Below are positions 38,015-44,949 of a stretch of 64,000 bases of DNA, piece after piece. A model generated the notes under the pieces. That model was not told the DNA's origin and searched no databases. It saw only the letters and a program-made list of their open reading frames with translations. Source of the stretch: PALSA-555 sp963821325 (GTDB lineage Bacteria; Actinomycetota; Acidimicrobiia; IMCC26256; PALSA-555). Both the position numbers and the translations under genes were made by a program. Numbering within the stretch: the first letter of the stretch is position 1; each line of letters opens with the position of its first letter. The stretch is taken from the NCBI GenBank assembly GCA_963821325.1, contig CAWGDC010000001.1, positions 496,001 to 560,000 of the forward strand, written 5' to 3'.

Positions 38015-38050
38015 TGCGTGATCCCGGACCGAAGATCCGAGTCGGTGGCG

Positions 38051-38056
38051 AGTGTA
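38051..38056 (-). promoter_or_regulatory. -10 box for rpsB-tsf
   Basis: TACACT on the minus strand predicts a start near 38044. The leader would be about 108 bases and would contain the three-way junction. No clear -35 hexamer is seen. Confidence 0.4.
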
Positions 38057-38119
38057 GCGGCCGAGATTCCGGGGCTCCCCGGCCGCCCGGGCCGGGGTGT
38101 CGACCCTCGGGATGATCCC

Positions 38120-38907
38120 TCAGGCGGGCTCGGCGAGCCGGCCCCGCAGCTGGAGGATGGCCTTGGTGTGGATCTGGCACACCCGGCTCTCGGTCACGCC
38201 GAGGATCCCGCCGACCTCGGCGAGGGTGAGGCCCTCGTAGTAGTAGAGGGTGAGCACCAGCCGCTCACGGTCGGGCATGCGGTTGATGGCGTCGGCGAGC
38301 AGATGCTTCATCTCGTCGCTCTCGAACGCCTCGACGGGGTCGTGGGCCCGGTCAGCGATCGTGTCGCCGACGGTCGCCGACCCGCCGCCGTCGCCGCCGG
38401 CCCTGCTGGCGTCCGAGCAGCTCGTCGAGGGCGACGAGACCGGTGAACGACACCTGGGACAGGACGTGGTTGAGCTCCTCCTCGTCGAGGTCGAGCTCGG
38501 CGGCGACCTCCCTGTCGTCGGGGCTGCGGCGCAGCTCGTTCTCGAGCTTCGAGTAGGCGCGCTCCACCGCCCGGGCCTTGGCGCGGATCGAGCGGGGCAC
38601 CCAGTCGATGGAGCGCAGCTCGTCGATGATCGCCCCTTTGATGCGGCTGATCGCGTAGGTCTCGAACTTGAACCCGCGGCCCGGGTCGAACTTGTCGATC
38701 GCGTCGATGAGCCCGAAGATGCCGTAGCTGACCAGGTCGGACTGCTCGATGCTCTGCGGCAGGCCCGACGCGACGCGGCCGGCGACGAACTTCACGAGCG
38801 GCGAGTAGTGCAGGATCAGCCGCTCGCGGGCGTCGTTGCGTCGCGTCCCGCTTGTACTCGCCCCAGAGCTGGGCGACGACCGCGGCCGTGGCGTCGTCGT
38901 CAGGCAC
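38120..38907 (-). CDS. RNA polymerase sigma factor, WhiG/FliA type (two frameshifts)
   Basis: A sigma-70 family group 3 factor of about 262 residues. Region 2 is visible as LILHYSPLVKFVAGRVASGL, then SDLVSYGIFGLIDAIDKFDP and GFKFETYAISRIKGAIIDEL. Region 4 reads RMPDRERLVLTLYYYEGLTL followed by ILGVTESRVCQIHTKAI. Frame changes occur near 38847 and near 38412. The GTG at 38907 overlaps the xer stop by 8 bases. In Streptomyces whiG lies near rpsB in the same way. Whether it serves motility or differentiation cannot be told; no flagellar genes are in the window. Confidence 0.9.
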
Positions 38908-39800
38908 GGGGATGTGTCGCCGCGTACACGGCGCGGAGCCGGTCCTGGCTGAGATGCGTGTACAGCTGGGTGGTCGTGAGGTCGGCGTGGCCGAGGAGCT
39001 CCTGCACGGCGCGCAGGTCGGCGCCGCCGTCGAGCAGGTGCGTCGCGTACGCGTGCCGCAGCGCGTGGGGGTGGGTGCGGCGCCCGTCGCGCAGCGGCTG
39101 AGCGGCGACGACCCGGTGCGCGTCGCGGGTCGGGAGTGCCCTGCCGCGGCGGGTGAGGAACACGACCGGCGGGCTGTCGATGACGGCGAGCACGGGCCGG
39201 CCGTCGTGGAGGTACGCGTGGAGCGCGGCGCGGGCGGGCGCGCCGACCGGCACGCCGCCGCGTCTTGGCCCGCTTCCCGACGACGGTGACGAGCCCGCCG
39301 GCGAGGTCGCAGCCGTCGAGGCGCAGGCCGCACGCCTCGCTCACCCGCAGCCCGGCCCCGTAGAGCAGCTCGAGGACCGCGACGTCGCGCTGGGCGAGCG
39401 CCCGGGCGAGCGGGTCCTCGACCCCAGTCAGCGCCGTCGCCGCCCGGTCGAGCATCGCTGCGGCGTCCGCGGCGCTCGGCACCCGGGGCAGGCGAGCCTC
39501 GCGCTTCGGGGCGTGCAGCGCCCGACCCGGGTCCGAGGTGAGCTGGCCCGTGCGGCGGAGGTGGGTGATCAGGGCCCGCACCGCGGCGGCCTTGCGGGCC
39601 ACCGACCGTCGCGCGAAGCCCCGGGTGTCGAGGTAGGCGAGGTACCGGCGCAGGGTCCGGCGGTCGAGGGCCGCCGGGTCGGGGCAGCCGCCCCGCTCGG
39701 CCCACGCCACGAACTCGGCCGCATCGTGCTCATACGCCCGGCGCGTGTGCTCGCTTCGGCCGGCGAGCGAGGCGACGAGGCCCTCGACATCCCAGGCCAT
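38900..39800 (-). CDS. Tyrosine recombinase XerC/XerD-like (one frameshift)
   Basis: A site-specific recombinase that probably resolves chromosome dimers at dif. The SAM-like N-terminal domain (SEHTRRAYEHDAAEFVAWAE) precedes the catalytic domain. Catalytic residues seen are R in GAGLRVSEACGL, HALRHAYATHLLDGGADL (H-x-x-R), ELLGHADLTTTQLYTHLS (H and nucleophile Y). The frame changes near 39257. ATG at 39800 is 6 bases after TACCGT, so it may be leaderless. About 299 residues, typical for Xer. No dif-like site was identified nearby. Confidence 0.92.
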
Positions 39801-39806
39801 GTGGTA

Positions 39807-39812
39807 ACGGTA
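39807..39812 (-). promoter_or_regulatory. -10 box for leaderless xer gene
   Basis: TACCGT on the minus strand is 6 bases before the ATG at 39800. No Shine-Dalgarno is present. Confidence 0.4.
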
Positions 39813-39911
39813 GCAACATGGGCCACAACGGGCTGCGAGGGTCGCGTGCGACCACGGGGGACGTCGACCGGGTCGTCGCGGTGACCCCGTTCCCGTCGGC
39901 CGGGTCGGCCC

Positions 39912-39917
39912 TAGCCT
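39912..39917 (+). promoter_or_regulatory. -10 box for the TOBE-domain gene
   Basis: TAGCCT predicts a start near 39924 and a leader of about 37 bases that contains the Shine-Dalgarno GGAAGG before the ATG at 39961. Confidence 0.4.
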
Positions 39918-39960
39918 GGCGGCGTCGACGAGGCGGGCAGCCGACCCGCCGGGAAGGCGG

Positions 39961-40173
39961 ATGATGCGTCTGAGCACCCGCAACCAGCTGCGCGCCACCG
40001 TGCAGGAGGTGACCGAGGGCTCGGTCATGGCGACCGTCCGGGTCGTCCTGGGTGACGGGCAGACGATGACCGCCGCCGTCACCCGCGAGGCCGTCGCGGA
40101 CCTCGGGCTCGCCGCCGGTGACACGGTCACCGTGCTCGTGAAGGCAACCGAGGTCATGCTCGGGAAGGACTGA
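39961..40173 (+). CDS. TOBE/Mop-domain small protein (molbindin-like)
   Basis: A 70-residue single-domain protein. MRLSTRNQLRATVQEVTEGS, VMATVRVVLG and AGDTVTVLVKATEVMLGKD fit the Mop/TOBE fold that binds molybdate or tungstate as oligomers. Two ATG codons in tandem (39961, 39964) follow GGAAGG. It may buffer cytoplasmic molybdate; no molybdate transporter or molybdoenzyme is beside it. Next gene starts 19 bases downstream. Confidence 0.88.
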   Translation: MMRLSTRNQLRATVQEVTEGSVMATVRVVLGDGQTMTAAVTREAVADLGLAAGDTVTVLVKATEVMLGKD

Positions 40174-40192
40174 CCGTGCCGGCGGCGCGGCG

Positions 40193-40600
40193 ATGAGCGT
40201 CGCGGTCGCGCTCGACGAGCTGCGCGCCGTGCTCGCCGAGCTCGAGCGCGCCCCCTACCTCGTGACCGTGAGCGACGATGGGCGGCCGCACGCCGTCGCG
40301 GTCCCGTGGACCTGGCGGGACGACGACCTCGAGGTGGCGGCCGGCAACCGCACCGTCGCGAACGCGGCGGTGCGTCCCGACGTGACGCTGCTGTGGCCCG
40401 CGAACGACCCGGGCGGCTACACGCTCATCGTGGACGGGACCGCGGTGCACACCGAGGGGACGGGGACGGGCGACAACCGCATCCGGATCCGCCCGACGCG
40501 GGCGGTGCTGCACCGTCCCGCGACCGGGCCGACCGGCACGGCGTGCGACGCCGACTGTGTCCCGCTCACCGGCGACGCATCGGAGCGCACCGCCGGCTGA
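40193..40600 (+). CDS. Pyridoxamine 5'-phosphate oxidase-family protein
   Basis: A 135-residue split-barrel flavin- or F420-binding protein. LVTVSDDGRPHAVAVPWTWR contains the DGxP strand-turn typical of the family, and EVAAGNRTVANAAVRPDVTL the cofactor-binding loop. A late cysteine-containing segment (TACDADCVPL) is unusual. The ATG at 40193 is 19 bases after the TOBE gene, suggesting co-transcription. Function unknown. Confidence 0.8.
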   Translation: MSVAVALDELRAVLAELERAPYLVTVSDDGRPHAVAVPWTWRDDDLEVAAGNRTVANAAVRPDVTLLWPANDPGGYTLIVDGTAVHTEGTGTGDNRIRIRPTRAVLHRPATGPTGTACDADCVPLTGDASERTAG

Positions 40601-40612
40601 CGGCGCCGCCGG

Positions 40613-41411
40613 CTACTCGCCGGTGAAGCGCGGGTCGCGGCGCTCGAGGAACGCGGCCATCGCCTCGGCCGTGTCCTTGGACCCGAAGTTCGCGGCTTGC
40701 ACGAGGTCCTCGAACTCGAGGGCCTCGGCCATCGACACCGAGAACGACTGGTTCAGCTGCCGTTTCATGATCTGGACCTGCACGGGCGCCAGCGCGGCGA
40801 TGCGCCGGGCCACGTCGGTGACGAACCCGGTCAGCTCGCCGGCGGGGACCACCCAGTTGACGAGCCCGAGCGCCGCGGCGTCGGCCGCCGAGACCATGTC
40901 GGCCAGGAACGCGAGCTGCTTGGCGCGGTGCAAGCCGACGAGGCGGGGCAGCAGCCAGGACCCGCCGCCGTCGAGGGACAGGCCCCGCCGGGCGAAGATC
41001 TCCGAGAACCGTGCCGTGTCGGCCGCGGCGATCAGGTCACAGCCGAGCGCCAGGTTGCAGCCGGCGCCCGTGGTCACGCCGTTCACCGCGGCGATCGTCG
41101 GCACATGCAGCTCGTGGAGGCGCAGCGCCACCCGGCCGACGATCCGCATCGCCCGCACCGACCCGCCGAGCCCGCCCGGGCCGCCGTCGGGGATCCCGCC
41201 GAGCCCGCCCGGTGACAGATCCGCGCCCGAGGTGAACGCGTCGCCGGCGCCGGTGAGGATGACGCACGCGCACGTCGGGGTCGTCCTCGAGCTCGTCGAA
41301 CGACTGGATCAGCTCGCGCCACATGACTTGGTTGATGGCGTTCTTCTTCTCGGGTCGGTTGAACGTCAACGTCGCGACACCGTCGTCGCGGGTGAGAAGC
41401 AGCGTCTCCAT
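40613..41411 (-). CDS. Enoyl-CoA hydratase/isomerase family protein (one frameshift)
   Basis: A crotonase-fold enzyme of about 265 residues, probably in fatty-acid or branched-chain degradation. It starts LLTRDDGVATLTFNRPEKKN. After a frame change near 41270 it reads ACVILTGAGDAFTSGADL, the first oxyanion-hole segment, and then VPTIAAVNGVTTGAGCNLAL, the second. The acidic residue usually following GGG is replaced in part (GLSLDGGGSWLLPRLVG has D at the usual position). ATG at 41411 is 6 bases after a TACGGT box in a 17-bp divergent promoter. Confidence 0.88.
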
Positions 41412-41428
41412 GCGGGTACCGTATCGCT
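41412..41428. promoter_or_regulatory. 17-bp bidirectional promoter with overlapping -10 boxes
   Basis: The whole space between two divergent start codons is gcgggtaccgtatcgct. Plus strand TACCGT (41417-41422) is 6 bases before GTG 41429. Minus strand TACGGT (41423-41418) is 6 bases before ATG 41411. The two hexamers share five base pairs. Both genes would be leaderless. Confidence 0.55.
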
Positions 41429-41539
41429 GTGGGCTACAACCCGTTCCGGAAGCGGGTGAAGCGACGCAGCGACATCGTGCTCGTCGGCGCCGCGCTGCTC
41501 GTCATCGCCGCGCTCGTCGTCTGGGCCGCCGTCGGCTGA
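41429..41539 (+). CDS. 36-residue single-pass membrane protein
   Basis: GTG at 41429 opens a 36-codon gene: a basic start (GYNPFRKRVKRRSD) followed by a single hydrophobic helix (IVLVGAALLVIAALVVWA) to the end. The arrangement predicts a positive-inside anchor. The -10 box 6 bases upstream supports a leaderless start. The following gene begins one base after its TGA. I believe similar GYNPF-type tiny proteins occur in related actinobacteria, but the function is unknown. Confidence 0.65.
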   Translation: MGYNPFRKRVKRRSDIVLVGAALLVIAALVVWAAVG

Positions 41540-41540
41540 G

Positions 41541-41757
41541 GTGCCCGAGCACCGGTTCTTCGACGAGCGGCGACGCGGCGCCCGAGGTGCGGCGTGTGCA
41601 GCCGTACCAGGCGACGAAGACCTACCGCTGCCCCGGCTGTGACCAGCCGATCCCGCCCGGCACCGGACACGTCGTCGTCATCCCGGCACGCGTGGAGGAC
41701 CGGCGGCACTGGCACCGCGACTGCTGGGAGCGTGCGACGCGACGCACACGCCGGTAG
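41541..41757 (+). CDS. Small zinc-ribbon protein (frameshifted)
   Basis: About 71 residues. GTG at 41541 follows the previous stop by one base and gives VPEHRFFDERR. A frame change near 41573 leads to RRVQPYQATKTYRCPGCDQP and DRRHWHRDCWERATRR. The cysteines and histidines (CPGC ... HWHRDC) are arranged like a zinc site in a family of short actinobacterial proteins often mis-annotated as ATP/GTP-binding. Stop TAG at 41755-41757. Function unknown. Confidence 0.65.
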
Positions 41758-41763
41758 GCGCGC

Positions 41764-42057
41764 TTAGAGGTCCTTGCCGCCGAGCTCCTCGACGTTCACG
41801 TCCTTGAACGTCACGACGCGCACCGTGTTCACGAACCGGGCGGGGCGGTACATGTCCCACACCCAGGCGTCGCTCAGCTCGAGCTCGAAGTAGGGCTGGC
41901 CGTGCTCGTCGTGGACCTGCAGGTTGACGCCGTTGGCGAGGTAGAAGCGCCGCTCGGTCTCGATGACGTAGGTGAACATCGGGAGCACGTCGCGGTACTC
42001 CCGGTACAGCTGGAGCTCGATCTCGGTCTCGTACCGCTCGAGGTCCTCCGCGCTCAT
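41764..42057 (-). CDS. DUF2469 family protein
   Basis: A 97-residue protein of the actinobacteria-specific DUF2469 family: SAEDLERYETEIELQLYREY, RDVLPMFTYVIETERRFYLA and ELSDAWVWDMYRPARFV. It is acidic and has no signal peptide. It normally sits downstream of rplS, often with lepB and rnhB between; here those two are absent. Function unknown, but conservation of place suggests a link to translation. Confidence 0.92.
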   Translation of the reverse strand: MSAEDLERYETEIELQLYREYRDVLPMFTYVIETERRFYLANGVNLQVHDEHGQPYFELELSDAWVWDMYRPARFVNTVRVVTFKDVNVEELGGKDL

Positions 42058-42062
42058 CGCGT

Positions 42063-42407
42063 CTAGACCCGCTTCTCCTTGACCTTCGCCGCCTTCCCGA
42101 CCCGGTCGCGCAGGAAGTACAGCTTGGCGCGCCGGACGTCCCCGCGGGTCGCCACCTCGACGTTGGCCACGATCGGCGAGTGCAGCGGGAAGGTCCGCTC
42201 GACGCCGACGCCGAAGCTGACCTTGCGAACCGTGAACGTCTCGCGGACGCCGCTGCCCTTGCGGCGGATCACGACCCCCTGGAAGACCTGGATCCGCTCC
42301 CGGTTGCCTTCCACGACCCGGACGTGGACCTTCACCGTGTCACCGGGCGCGAAGTCCGGACGGTCGTCGCGCACATGGGCGCGGTCGACGAGATCGGTGG
42401 TTTGCAT
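42063..42407 (-). CDS. rplS: 50S ribosomal protein L19
   Basis: L19 lies at the 30S-50S interface. The 114-residue protein shows RPDFAPGDTVKVHVRVVEGN, RIQVFQGVVIRRKGSGVRET and FTVRKVSFGVGVERTFPLHS. ATG at 42407. A TACGAT box 27 bases upstream gives it its own promoter downstream of trmD. Confidence 0.97.
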   Translation of the reverse strand: MQTTDLVDRAHVRDDRPDFAPGDTVKVHVRVVEGNRERIQVFQGVVIRRKGSGVRETFTVRKVSFGVGVERTFPLHSPIVANVEVATRGDVRRAKLYFLRDRVGKAAKVKEKRV

Positions 42408-42433
42408 GGTCACACTCCGGGGACGGACCGGCC

Positions 42434-42439
42434 ATCGTA
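42434..42439 (-). promoter_or_regulatory. Possible -10 box for rplS
   Basis: TACGAT on the minus strand predicts a start near 42427 and a leader of about 20 bases. Confidence 0.35.
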
Positions 42440-42447
42440 CTGGCCGC

Positions 42448-43167
42448 TCACGGCCCGGGCCGCTCCACCTCCCCGGGGGCCTCCTCGGGGGGGCGGGGCC
42501 GGCCGGCGAGCAGGTCCGGGCGGCGCTCCCGGGTGCGGCGCAGCGCCTCGGCGGCCCGCCACACGGCGATCCGGGCGTGGTCCCCCGAGCGCAGCACCGC
42601 GGGGACGGGCCAGCCCCGGTACTCGGCCGGCCGGGTGTACTGGGGCTCCTCGAGCAGCCCGTCGGCGAACGACTCGTGCTCACAGGACGCCTCGTTGCCC
42701 AGGACCCCCGGGACGAGCCGGGCGACGGCCTCGATGACGACGAGGGCGGCGGCCTCCCCGCCGGCGAGGACGTAGTCGCCGACCGACAACTCGGCGTCGC
42801 AGAGATGCTCGGCGACCCGCTCGTCGACGCCCTCGTAACGGCCGCAGAGCAGCGAGAACCCCGCGGTGTCAGCGAGCGCGCGGGCCTGCGCCTGGTCGAA
42901 GCGTCGACCGGCCGGGCCGAGGAGGAAGAGGGGGCGGGGCGGGTCGACGGCCTCGACCGCGTCGAAGAGCGGCTCGGGGCGCAGCACCATCCCCGCGCCG
43001 CCGCCGAACGGGGTGTCGTCGACACTGCGGTGCGGGTCGGTGGCGAAGTCGCGCGGGTCGTGCAGTCGCACGTCGAGGCGCCCCGCCGCGCGGGCCTTCT
43101 CGAGCAGCGACGCGTCGAGGCCGCCGCGCAGGTAGGCGGGGAAGATGGTGAACACGTCGATGCGCAC
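42448..43167 (-). CDS. trmD: tRNA (guanine-37-N1)-methyltransferase
   Basis: TrmD methylates G37 to prevent frameshifting. It is a SPOUT-fold trefoil-knot enzyme. The 239-residue protein starts MRIDVFTIFPAYL and has the SAM knot FSLLCGRYEGVDERVAEHL and SVGDYVLAGGEAAALVVIEA, with HRSVDDTPFGGGAGMVLRPE before it. It follows rimM by 3 bases. Confidence 0.97.
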   Translation of the reverse strand: MRIDVFTIFPAYLRGGLDASLLEKARAAGRLDVRLHDPRDFATDPHRSVDDTPFGGGAGMVLRPEPLFDAVEAVDPPRPLFLLGPAGRRFDQAQARALADTAGFSLLCGRYEGVDERVAEHLCDAELSVGDYVLAGGEAAALVVIEAVARLVPGVLGNEASCEHESFADGLLEEPQYTRPAEYRGWPVPAVLRSGDHARIAVWRAAEALRRTRERRPDLLAGRPRPPEEAPGEVERPGP

Positions 43168-43170
43168 GGC

Positions 43171-43650
43171 TCAGTCGTCCAGCAGCCCGGCGGGCGGGTC
43201 GACGACGACGCGTCCGTCGCCGTGCTCGACGACGAACACGACCGGGACGAGCGTGCCGTCGTCGAGGACGAGCAGGTCATGCGCCGGGTTGGCCTCGACC
43301 GCGGCGACGCGACCGTGGGCCCGGCCGGCCCGGTCGACGACGGCCGCGCCGATCAGCTCGTGGACCCACCACTCGTCCGGGTCGTCCTCGACGTCGAGGG
43401 GCTCGGCGTGCAGGCGGACGCCGCGTAGCCCGATGGCGGCGTCGCGGTCGGTGACGCCGGTGAAGCGCAGCAGCCAGCGGCCCTGATGCGGGCGGGCTGC
43501 CTCGACGACGAGGCGGCGGTCGTCCGCGTACAGCACCGCGCCGACCTCGTGCCGCTCGGCCCGGTTGGTGCTGAACGTGACCGCGACCTCCCCCGTGAGA
43601 CCGTGGGGGCGTCCGACCCGACCGACCTCGAGGCGCTGCGGCACGGGCAC
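43171..43650 (-). CDS. rimM: 16S rRNA processing protein RimM
   Basis: RimM assists maturation of the 30S head around S19. The protein of about 159 residues reads LEVGRVGRPHGLTGEVAVTF at the N-terminus and has the PRC-barrel segments EWWVHELIGAAVVDRAGRAH and LLVLDDGTLVPVVFVVEHGD. GTG at 43650 is chosen because it starts just before the conserved GRVGRPHGLTG block and is 13 bases after the khpA stop. An upstream in-frame GTG adds unconserved residues. Confidence 0.93.
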   Translation of the reverse strand: MPVPQRLEVGRVGRPHGLTGEVAVTFSTNRAERHEVGAVLYADDRRLVVEAARPHQGRWLLRFTGVTDRDAAIGLRGVRLHAEPLDVEDDPDEWWVHELIGAAVVDRAGRAHGRVAAVEANPAHDLLVLDDGTLVPVVFVVEHGDGRVVVDPPAGLLDD

Positions 43651-43663
43651 GCGCCCGGGCGAT

Positions 43664-43996
43664 CTACTCGGCGACGTCGACCGTCGCGCGCACACCCTCG
43701 GACGCGCTGGCGGCCCGGGTCAGCTGCCGCATGGCCTGCACGACGCGGCCGCGCCGGCCGATGAGCCGGCCCATGTCGGAGGGGCTGGCGTGCACCAGCA
43801 GGACCACCTCGCCGCGGCGCTCCTCGAGGTCGACCTCGACCGCGTCGGGCTCCTCGGCGAGGTAGCGGGCGATGTACTCGACGACGGCCTTGGCGCGGCC
43901 GCCGACGATGCGGTTGCCCTCCGCCGCGATCTCGTCCTCGAAGTCGTCGTCGTCGTCCTCGTAGCCCTCGTCGAAGTCGGGCTCCTCCTCGCTCAC
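43664..43996 (-). CDS. khpA: KH-domain RNA-binding protein with acidic N-terminus
   Basis: KhpA-type protein of 110 residues encoded between rpsP and rimM as usual. The KH GxxG loop is in SDMGRLIGRRGRVVQAMRQL near residues 75-94. The first 25 residues are strongly acidic (PDFDEGYEDDDDDFEDE), an extension absent from short KhpA proteins of about 75 residues. The start overlaps the rpsP stop by 4 bases. KhpA with KhpB is linked to cell elongation and RNA binding in streptococci; the role here is inferred. Confidence 0.9.
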   Translation of the reverse strand: MSEEEPDFDEGYEDDDDDFEDEIAAEGNRIVGGRAKAVVEYIARYLAEEPDAVEVDLEERRGEVVLLVHASPSDMGRLIGRRGRVVQAMRQLTRAASASEGVRATVDVAE

Positions 43997-44538
43997 GTCG
44001 ACTCCTCGGGGGTGTCGTCGGCGGGCTCGTCGGCGGCGGCGGGAGCCGCCGCGGCGGCCTCCGGCTCGGCGGGGGGCTCGGGTGCCGGCGCGGGAGCCGC
44101 CGCGGCGGCCTCCGGCTCGGCGGGGGGCTCGGGTGCCGGCGCGGGAGCCGCCGCGGCGGCCTCCGGCTCGGCGGGGGGCTCGGGTGCCGGCGCGGGAGCC
44201 GCGGCGGCGGCCGGCTTCGAGGGGCCGCGGCCGGTGACGTAGGCGCGGCGGTTCAGCTTGGTGACCATGGGCCGCTGCTTCTCGCCCTGGTAGCTGTCCC
44301 AGACGCCGGTCACGGTGAGGAGCTTTTGGACCTGCTCGGTTGGTTGGGCGCCCTGACGGAGCCAGGCGAGCGCCCGGTCGGCGTTGATGTCGACCCGGGA
44401 CGGCTCGGCGCGGGGCCCGTAGTGCCCGATGGTCTCGATGATCCGGCCGTCGCGCGGGGAGCGGGCGTCGGCGACGACGACCCGGTAGCTGGGCTGCTTC
44501 GTCTTGCCGACGCGCAGGAGACGGATCTTGACGGCCAC
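43993..44538 (-). CDS. rpsP: 30S ribosomal protein S16 with a triple-repeat tail
   Basis: S16 is an early 30S assembly protein. The core of about 85 residues reads VKIRLLRVGKTKQPSYRVVV, RIIETIGHYGPRAEPSRVDI and LRQGAQPTEQVQKLL. It is followed by a long tail with three exact 17-residue repeats of Ala/Pro/Glu (unit AAAAAPAPAPEPPAEPE) and an acidic end. Total 181 residues, twice the usual length. GTG at 44538 gives VAVKIRLL. The -10 box TAGCCT is about 29 bases upstream. Confidence 0.96.
   Translation of the reverse strand: MAVKIRLLRVGKTKQPSYRVVVADARSPRDGRIIETIGHYGPRAEPSRVDINADRALAWLRQGAQPTEQVQKLLTVTGVWDSYQGEKQRPMVTKLNRRAYVTGRGPSKPAAAAAPAPAPEPPAEPEAAAAAPAPAPEPPAEPEAAAAAPAPAPEPPAEPEAAAAAPAAADEPADDTPEEST
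44041..44193. repeat. Three perfect 51-bp tandem repeats in rpsP
   Basis: Copies at 44041-44091, 44092-44142 and 44143-44193 are identical base for base, with a partial fourth copy to about 44208. Each encodes 17 residues of the S16 tail. Exact identity at the DNA level indicates recent expansion or conversion, and copy number may vary between strains. Confidence 0.95.
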
Positions 44539-44566
44539 GTGGGCCCTTTCGTGTCGGGGACCCACG

Positions 44567-44572
44567 AGGCTA
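44567..44572 (-). promoter_or_regulatory. -10 box for the rpsP operon
   Basis: TAGCCT on the minus strand predicts a start near 44560. The short leader contains GAAAGGG before the rpsP GTG. Confidence 0.45.
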
Positions 44573-44639
44573 TCGAATGCCGGGCCGGTCGGACCCGTCC
44601 GGGCCGGGCCGGGCCGATCCCGCGCCGGGGCTCACGGCA

Positions 44640-44834
44640 GATCTGCCAGGAGGCGACGCTCGTCGCGGTGTGCCCTCCGAGGAGCCGCAACTGGTCGCGG
44701 CCCAACCTGCCCGTGATGTCCCCGAAACCGGTCCCGGTGATCGTGACCACTTGACCGGGCCGAGCCGCCGCGGGCGAGAACCCGATGATCGTCGGATCGC
44801 CCACCCACGAACCGAGTCGCATCCGCCGCCTCAC
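44640..44834 (-). pseudogene. IPT/TIG-domain fragment
   Basis: Between ffh and rpsP a 65-codon stretch reads PTIIGFSPAAARPGQVVTIT then GTGFGD and later TATSVASWQI. This is the start and end of an IPT/TIG immunoglobulin-like domain, common in surface proteins. It opens with a GTG at 44834 but lacks a signal peptide, and after about 44645 the frame continues as unconserved Arg/Pro-rich sequence into rpsP. It looks like a remnant or a mis-assembled/frameshifted piece. The rest of 44539-44949 has no recognisable gene. Confidence 0.4.
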
Positions 44835-44949
44835 CGTTGGCCCCAGCTACCCCGCCCGTCGGCGTCCCTCACCGACGCAGCGCACACGAGGACGAGCCAC
44901 GAAGCGTGGCCGACCGCGGGCGACGCGCGCAGCCGCGGGCGAACCGCGG

